Source: Pavlovales sp. CCMP2436 (lineage: Eukaryota > Haptophyta > Pavlovophyceae > Pavlovales). Taken from it: 10,957 nucleotides of DNA. The stretch lies in contig MU631861.1 of assembly GCA_026770615.1 (NCBI GenBank), forward strand, positions 32,956-43,912. Direction: 5' to 3'. The notes beneath the pieces were generated by a model that saw nothing but the letters and a program-made list of their open reading frames with translations, ran no database searches and was not told where the DNA came from. A program made the position numbers and the translations under genes. Of this stretch, positions 6,597 through 10,957 are shown one piece after another; the stretch's first letter is position 1, and each line of letters begins with the position of its first letter.

Positions 6597-6644
6597 TGCC
6601 TGCATAGCTGATAGCACCTCCGCAGACTGTGCATTCCTACAGGT

Positions 6645-7064
6645 GGGTCGAAATCCGAATTAGTGGCGCGATTCCGCACTGGAAAGGTGGAAAAGCGGTG
6701 GCCGGGTCGAAGAAGTAGACATCGTTCGCCCCTGCGCGCTAAGTGTCGATAGCTGCTATCGAATAGAGCCCTCCTCGAGGGTCGGAGCCCAATTTGTGTG
6801 CCTCTCGTGTGCCTCTGGGGTCGAGAACATACTAAAGGTAACTAACATTTCCGATTCTCAGCGTTCGGAAGCGAAAAGAAAGTCATGGTTCCCGAAGTGG
6901 TGCACAAAAGTTAGTTGCGGATTCATAAATGGGGCGCCGCCCCATTCACAAATCCGCAACTAACTTTTGTGCACCACCTCCGGTTCGTGAGTTGCTCTGA
7001 AGGATTTTCACCGGATTTTTTTGCGATTTCCCCCCGGACTGGCCACTAATTCGGATTTCGACCC
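6645..7064 (-). mobile_element. Inverted-repeat (MITE-like) transposon, copy B, 420 bp
   Basis: Terminal inverted repeats of 23 bp (6645-6667, GGGTCGAAATCCGAATTAGT..., and 7042-7064) match those of copy A except for one base. The flanking duplication is AGGT (6641-6644 and 7065-7068), a second, different 4-bp target-site duplication. The reverse complement aligns with copy A along its whole length, by eye at roughly 85 percent, with the main difference an extra palindrome arm at 6897-6977. It encodes no protein. It inserted into sequence that would otherwise be an open frame. Confidence 0.93.
6897..6977. repeat. 40-bp-arm palindrome inside transposon copy B
   Basis: Arms 6897-6936 and 6938-6977 pair with only three mismatches around a single central base. 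The left arm starts GTGGTGCACAAAAGTTAG and the right arm ends CTAACTTTTGTGCACCAC. As RNA, all three mismatches could be G-U pairs on at least one strand. Copy A has only one arm's worth of this sequence (about 5594-5625), so the palindrome was gained in B or lost from A. Confidence 0.93.
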
Positions 7065-7178
7065 AGGTGGAAGTACTCTCCGAAGTATATCTTGGAAGTA
7101 CTGCTCCCTGGCTGGCAGCGTCTAGAAAATTTAGAGGCAGCAGTAAGTTGTAAAGAGTTAGTAGTTACATCCGGACAA
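7065..7178. other. Segment between transposon copy B and the foldback element
   Basis: AT-rich relic sequence continuing the open stretch seen left of copy B; it stops at TAA near 7150. GGAAGTACT is repeated at about 7069 and 7094. No gene is called. Confidence 0.35.
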
Positions 7179-7328
7179 ATTTCCGGCTCTTAGAAAAGGC
7201 GTAGCGTACGGGGATTATCCGTGGGCCCCCGTGGGCCCCCGGGCTATGTGACAAGTTAGTTATATGTTAATCACATAGGCGCCTCCGGCGGGGCCCCCGG
7301 GGGCCCTGCGGGGCTTTCTAAGAGCCGG
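7179..7328. mobile_element. Foldback-type small element with CCGGCTCTTAGAAA termini
   Basis: CCGGCTCTTAGAAA (7183-7196) is exactly inverted at 7315-7328. Inside lie a tandem GTGGGCCCCC pair (7221-7240), an inner inverted pair CTATGTGA/TCACATAG (7244-7251 and 7271-7278) and a perfect 16-bp palindrome GGGCCCCCGGGGGCCC (7291-7306). The whole segment can fold on itself. CGGACAA is present as a direct repeat at 7172-7178 and 7329-7335, consistent with a 7-bp or longer target-site duplication. It has no coding capacity. It ends 15 bp short of the stop codon of the LON-domain gene. Confidence 0.7.
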
Positions 7329-7343
7329 CGGACAATACATAGC

Positions 7344-8159
7344 TCAGTTTGTTTTTGAGATGCCGATGGTGGTGCGCGGCCGCACCGAGAAGGCAAAGCG
7401 CCCGCACGCGTCCGTTGCCGGCGTTTCAACGATCCGGCAGTAGCGGTGCGAATATCGACCATCGTGCAGCGCGTCCGCGCGGAGGAAGCGGATTGAGTCA
7501 ACCGCCGCCTGCAATCTCCAGAGAGAGGAGAAGGCGAAGAGGAAGCGCGCCTTTAGTTCCGTGGTCAGCGGGAGGCGTGACGGCAGCCAAAAGCTGAGGT
7601 CAGACGCGCCCTTGGGCAGCACCTTTGCACGCGCCCAGGAGGGGTGCAGGCAGAGCTCAGCGTGATCTACCCCAAAGTCATCCAGACCAAGGTCAAGGTC
7701 GAGAGAGCCAGAGCGCACACTGTGCTCGACAAGCGCCTGGGCGAGTGCCGCCTCGTCATCCGCACGCTCGAGCTGCTCGGAGCTGCCCTCTAGCTCGGCA
7801 CGATCAGCGAGGGCCTCGTGCTCGACGTCGAGTAGCCTCGGCTTCTCGCCGATGCCCACCGCCGTGGTGACCAGGAAGGGGGCGAAGCGCACGCGGTCTG
7901 TCACGGTGAAGTGTGCGAGCTCGTCGCACCTGCGCTCCAGCTGCAGGTGCACGCCGAGGGCGTCACCATAGGGAACTGTCGCGAGTAGCCCACCACCGTC
8001 GGCCTCCACCTTGGCCATCATCTCTGGGCCGACGGACAGGTGCGCCTCGTCCAACCACGGGGAAGCGGACGTCCACTCCTTCCGGCAGCGCAGCGTCACC
8101 GGCGTTCCGGGGAAGACCACGGCTGGGAGCCGCGTGAGCGCCAGCCGGCGGCCGGCCAT
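7344..8159 (-). CDS. LON substrate-binding-domain-like protein
   Basis: ATG 8159 to TGA 7346-7344 encodes 271 residues in one uninterrupted frame. The N-terminus (RRLALTRLPAVVFPGTPVTL) matches the opening strand of the PUA-like LON domain, with its conserved xxVxFPGxxxxL. A central segment with GGLLATVPYGDALGVHLQL and HFTVTDRVRF fits the later strands. DLSFWLPSRLPLTTELKARF followed by SSLWRLQAAVD fits the helical closing part (lsxxlAxxLPLxxxxKxxLLexxxxxxRL). A DE/DL-rich insertion separates the halves. There is no ATPase or protease domain. Such stand-alone LON domains occur in cereblon-like and LON/RING proteins that recognise proteolysis substrates; which subtype this is cannot be told. The frame is open 31 codons upstream, but the first ATG was chosen. 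The last 45 or so residues are unconserved-looking and may be read-through of an exon end. Confidence 0.7.
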   Translation of the reverse strand: MAGRRLALTRLPAVVFPGTPVTLRCRKEWTSASPWLDEAHLSVGPEMMAKVEADGGGLLATVPYGDALGVHLQLERRCDELAHFTVTDRVRFAPFLVTTAVGIGEKPRLLDVEHEALADRAELEGSSEQLERADDEAALAQALVEHSVRSGSLDLDLGLDDFGVDHAELCLHPSWARAKVLPKGASDLSFWLPSRLPLTTELKARFLFAFSSLWRLQAAVDSIRFLRADALHDGRYSHRYCRIVETPATDACGRFAFSVRPRTTIGISKTN

Positions 8160-8650
8160 AGTGTAGAGCGTCCGAGCCTGGAGGGCAATCGCGTTGCGTC
8201 GGCGTCGACGTACCCGACGCACCCGGTCAGGAGCGAATGAGCGAATCGACACCTTCGAATCGTTCCCCGATCGCGCGCTTTCGCGCGAAGCTCAGTTTAA
8301 ACTTTAAAACCTGCACGCTCGCGGGCCCACGTCAACTTCTCCGTTCTCAACTCTGACTCTGACTCTGAGTCACTCTGAGTGGCGGGGCGAAAGTGTAGCA
8401 CTGCCACCAGTAGCATGGTTCTTTACATATTTACACAAGACTAGTACTCCATTTTCCTGTCATTGTCAAATATTTCACACCACTTTCAACTAGTTCCGCA
8501 CTATCCGCTACCATCCGATAGAAGGGCACTGGTCAGCAGCACACACCCTCGCCCAGGCTCGAAAAGGGGAGTTCTTGATCTGCCGGTCCAAGCATTGATC
8601 ACGGTGCGGGGCGCTCGGTCCCTGCAGCGGCAGCCCGGCCGCTAATCAGT
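8160..8650. other. Intergenic region upstream of the LON-domain gene
   Basis: It contains a perfect hairpin TCGCGCG-CTTT-CGCGCGA (about 8270-8287) and a CTCTGA-type minisatellite that folds on itself (ACTCTGACTCTGACTCTGAG then TCACTCTGAGT, about 8349-8380). An AT-rich stretch follows at 8410-8510. The region separates the start of the LON-domain gene from the end of the three-exon gene on the same strand, so it probably holds the former's promoter. No exon is seen. Confidence 0.45.
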
Positions 8651-9437
8651 TCACGAGGGCCCGGTGGGCCCCTCTGCCCCCTTCGGCTGCTCGTCGTCCT
8701 TGGGGTCGTCGGGTAGCGCCGCGCCGAAGAGTGCCATGTACTCTGCGATCATTTGATCCCGCGCCTCGCCCTCAACGCACCCCTTCACCTTTGCCGGGCG
8801 CTCCTGCCCATCCGATGCGTACCAGAGCGCCGAGATGTGCGTGTCGCCCTCGGGCACCGGCATCGCCTGCCCGGACTTTTCGACCATCCTGTCCGGCGGC
8901 GAGAGGGCGGAGAGAGAGTGGGGGCTATTAGCTGAGCGCAGGCATCCTTTTTGCGCGGGGCGGGCTCAGGGGGGGGCGGTATCTGTGTGCTCGGGGAGTG
9001 GTCCTGGATCCACGTCCGGGAGACCGTCTCCGGGTAGTCAGAAATCCTTTCCTTTTGCAAGGGAGCGGGCGCGCACCAGACCGGCGGGCCGGCGTTGAGC
9101 AGCCGCCGCGTGGTGGCAGCGCAGTCGGAGTTGCGCAGGTGCTCGGAGTACTCGTCCATCTGCGTGTCGAGGAAGCGCTGCACCACGTCCTCCGAGATCT
9201 TGGCGGCGTGCCACGCGCCAGAGGGGGCGGTCTGGGCGTTAATACATTAGCGTGATGAGAAAGGGTGTGCATGGGTGTGTGTGAGTGTGTGAGGGATGGG
9301 TTGGGGTATGGAGTGTGTGTGTGTGTGGGGAGGGGGGGGGTGCAGGTTACCTGGTACTCGACGTAGGAGGTCTCGTCGATCTCAGACATGTACACCATGC
9401 ACTCGAGGCCCGCGGGCGGCTTGCCGTGCGCCGCCAT
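8651..9437 (-). CDS. Three-exon gene for a 159-residue protein of unknown function
   Basis: Exon 1 is 9437-9351 (MAAHGKPPAGLECMVYMSEI...), exon 2 is 9231-9077 (TAPSGAWHAAKISEDVVQRF...) and exon 3 is 8888-8651, ending in TGA. Intron 1 (9350-9232, 119 nt) has GTAACC and CGCCCAG ends with a nearby TTAAC. Intron 2 (9076-8889, 188 nt) has GTGCGC and GGACAG ends. The exon 2/3 join restores a Trp codon (PPV-W-MVEKSG). Joined length is 480 nt, 160 codons including the stop. The core is mixed alpha/beta-looking (VVQRFLDTQMDEYSEHLRNS, PEGDTHISALWYASDG, GEARDQMIAEYMALFG). The tail is acidic and disordered (DDPKDDEQPKGAEGP). There is no signal peptide or membrane segment. I recognise no family. It is divergent from the cullin gene, 389 bp away, so the two could share a promoter region. 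Confidence 0.8.
9262..9340. repeat. GT-rich microsatellite tract in intron 1
   Basis: Imperfect GT/TG repeats (GGGTGTGTGTGAGTGTGTGAG, then GTGTGTGTGTGTG and a G-run) fill most of the first intron of the 159-residue gene. The minus-strand transcript would carry the CA/AC-rich complement, giving a pyrimidine- and A-rich intron. Confidence 0.9.
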
Positions 9438-9826
9438 CTCTCTCTCTCTCGCTCTCTCTGTCTCGTACCGAACAGACGCGTGATGCAGACGGGCCAGCTC
9501 TTTCTCTCTCTCTCTCTCTCTCTCTGGGCCGGATGCAACTACTTACTCCCTTGATGCAACGAAGGTGGACTTGTCGGACGTATCTTGGGTTAAAAGGCGC
9601 GCATTATTCGCGAACATGAATTTCTACACGCCCTGGCTCCGGGGCATATGGTGTCTGGCGGTGATGCCGGCACCCAATCGCAGTGGGCCGGAGGACGCGC
9701 TGCGGCCTGAATGGCAATATCTCTGAATGGCGAGCTCGCGACAGAAAAAAAGTACTGTTCCGGTTGCTTTTTAAAAAGCGACCGAGACAAGCTTAGCGGA
9801 CGCTCTTGGAGCCCACGGCGAGGGGC
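9437..9826. promoter_or_regulatory. Divergent intergenic region with CT microsatellites
   Basis: 389 bp (9438-9826) separate the start codons of two divergent genes, the 159-residue gene (minus) and the cullin (plus). The minus-strand leader is a (CT/GA) tract directly 5' of the ATG (about 9436-9465), and a second, longer CT run lies at about 9501-9525. No TATA box or other defined element is seen. A shared promoter is an inference from the head-to-head arrangement. Confidence 0.5.
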
Positions 9827-10472
9827 ATGAACGGGCCGCTGATCACGCTGGAGGACGGCTGGGCGAAGCTAAAGTCGCAGGGCGTACTCAAGATCCAGGA
9901 GGCACGCCGCCACGCGCGCGCCCCCCGCCAAGCGCCAGGCGGCCGGGAACCCCGTTTCCGGCGGCGCGGCTGACGCGACGCCCGCCTGCACCCCTCCCGC
10001 GCGCACCCCCACAACCTGGCGTAGATCCTCGAGGACCTGTCTGAGAATGTGTTCCGCATCAGCATCACTACTGAGGAGTACTCGAGCCTCTATACCACGG
10101 TCCGCCACGCGCCGCGCCACGGATCAGCGCGCGTCCCGCTGCGACCCTGCGCACATCGCACCCTCTGACAGTGGCTGCCCGCGCCCTCCCGCCCCTTCCC
10201 TCCCGCCCTTGCCGGTCGACCGCAGGTCTACTCGATGTGCACGCAGGTGCGCCGCCGCCAAGCGCGCACCCGCCCCACGCCCGCCTCGCGCTTGCGACAC
10301 AGAGGCCCAGGGCGACGGCTAATCCCTCGCCCGCTGGCGCGTCCCCTCCACCCTGCCACCGTTTCTCGGCTGCGCGCAGAAACCGCCCAACAACTGGAGC
10401 GAGCAGCTGTACCACAACTACTGCGCCTCTGTCAAGGAGTATCTCTCACAGAAGGTTCTCCCCCGTATCAAG
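9827..10472 (+). CDS. CUL1: Cullin, CUL1 type, N-terminal exons (gene continues beyond the window)
   Basis: Four exons encode the start of the cullin N-terminal repeat. Exon 1, 9827-9901: MNGPLITLEDGWAKLKSQGV, then LKIQE. Exon 2, 10025-10099: ILEDLSENVFRI..., then EEYSSLYTT. Exon 3, 10226-10246: VYSMCTQ. Exon 4, 10380-10472: KPPNNWSEQLYHNY..., then VKEYLSQKVLPRIK. The joined peptide follows the CUL1 pattern (LEDGW...ILE...YxxLYTTVYxMCTQKPPxxxSxQLY...VLP). This is the region of CUL1 that contacts SKP1, so the product should scaffold SCF ubiquitin ligases with F-box proteins. All introns are phase 0 (123, 126 and 133 nt). Introns 2 and 3 are GT-AG; intron 1 starts GC (AG then GCACGC). A TAG lies in frame upstream at 9794, supporting the chosen ATG. 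Exon 4 ends at a GTAGGC donor, and the next exon (expected FxLRELxxRW motif) is not in the window. Confidence 0.9.
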
Positions 10473-10957
10473 GTAGGCCTCGGGTATTTACGGACCCCCC
10501 CCCCCGATGTGTGTCTGTGTATGATGTTGCTCGATCACGCGTGTGAATATCTGTCCTGTCGCATCTCGGTCCAAGCTCGCCTGCCACGATCGCCGCCCAG
10601 CGTGGGCATAGGACGAAGCACCTGGTACCGGGTTCAATTCTAGTGTCGGCCACGCCTTTTGGCCCCTTTAGGTGGGCACCCCCTGGAAGTCGGTTTGGCA
10701 CCGCACCTCCCTTCCCGTCGCTTGGTTGAGCGCCGGGGAGGAGACTTGGACTTCGGACTGAAAAGATCGTTGTCCCTAGACGAGCTGTCATTAGGACACG
10801 TCATTCTAAAATTAAACCTCTCTGTTCACCCTCGGCTGTGCGCACGACCAAAGAACCGATTTTGTAGAAGAGTAGAAGACTGACTGTACGGGGGGGGGGA
10901 AGACTGACTGTCCGCTGTGGGCAGGGGGGCGTGGGGGGGGAGGCGTGTGTGCGAGTG
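10473..10957 (+). other. Fourth cullin intron, running off the window
   Basis: After the GTAGGCCT donor at 10473 no frame shows the next cullin block, so this is probably intron. It contains an 11-C run (10495-10505), a duplicated GAAGACTGACTGT (about 10876 and 10900) and G-runs up to nine bases near the right edge. Nothing else is recognisable. Confidence 0.6.

Larger units (their letters stand above)
5888..6640. other. Old insertion-rich segment between the two transposon copies
   Basis: Starts with TACTAAC and a 21-bp repeat (5899-5919). GC-rich palindromes sit in an otherwise AT-rich background: GGCGGCC-TCC-GGCCGCC at 5971-5987 and TGGGCCC-TGC-GGGCCCA at 6005-6021. From about 6300 there is a decayed open frame (listed separately). 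A long minus-strand frame at 5996-6490 has no recognisable domain and I do not call it a gene. Confidence 0.5.

Noticed and set aside
9296..9619. Open frames across the GT and CT microsatellites
   Set aside because: They arise from simple repeats (runs of Leu-Ser and Val-Cys) and overlap the first exon and intron of the 159-residue gene on the other strand.
10622..10655. tRNA-like T-arm (GGGTTCAATTC) in the cullin intron
   Set aside because: The T-stem pairs poorly, and no matching 5' acceptor, D-arm or anticodon stem occurs upstream.
10659..10883. 74-codon plus frame in the last cullin intron
   Set aside because: It lacks the expected next cullin block and any splice-consistent join, so it is treated as intron.

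Overview
The window looks like nuclear DNA of a GC-rich unicellular eukaryote, most likely an alga or other protist. The support is spliceosomal introns of about 120-190 nt (one with a GC-AG boundary), a CUL1-type cullin with split exons, an F-box-kelch gene, GT/CT/AT microsatellites and small inverted-repeat transposons with target-site duplications. There are no bacterial operons or ribosome-binding sites. I cannot name the organism; haptophyte or stramenopile algae are possible, but that is inference.

Layout. 1-69 may be the tail of a gene or an exon. 70-1190 is non-genic: an (AT)n tract, a GACC/GGTC-rich dyad cluster and a degenerate 109-bp duplication. 1200-4500 is a minus-strand kelch family. 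The best copy (4499-3222) is a full-length F-box plus six-blade kelch protein with no frameshift but three in-frame UAR codons. A second copy (2668-1910) is a chimera: a new N-terminus fused to three kelch blades, with one in-frame TAG. A third copy (about 1218-1455) is a decayed fragment. A possible extra exon lies at 1838-1575. 5099-5341 holds a small plus-strand gene. 5499-7335 is a transposon-rich island: two inverted copies of a 385-420 bp element with 4-bp target-site duplications, one carrying a 40-bp-arm palindrome; a foldback element; and a decayed open frame that element B interrupts.

8159-7344 (minus) encodes a LON substrate-binding-domain-like protein. 9437-8651 (minus) is a three-exon gene for an unrecognised 159-residue protein. 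Divergent from it, starting at 9827 (plus), are the first four exons of a CUL1-type cullin, including a 21-nt micro-exon; the gene runs off the window.

Functionally, a CUL1 scaffold and F-box-kelch genes (substrate receptors of SCF ubiquitin ligases) sit within 6 kb of each other, with a LON-domain gene between. The most unusual feature is that all four in-frame stops in the two better kelch copies are UAR, while five of the delimited reading frames end in TGA. Pseudogenisation is the default explanation. Readthrough, tiny introns or UAR reassignment are testable alternatives, and the TAA ending the possible exon 1838-1575 argues against reassignment.
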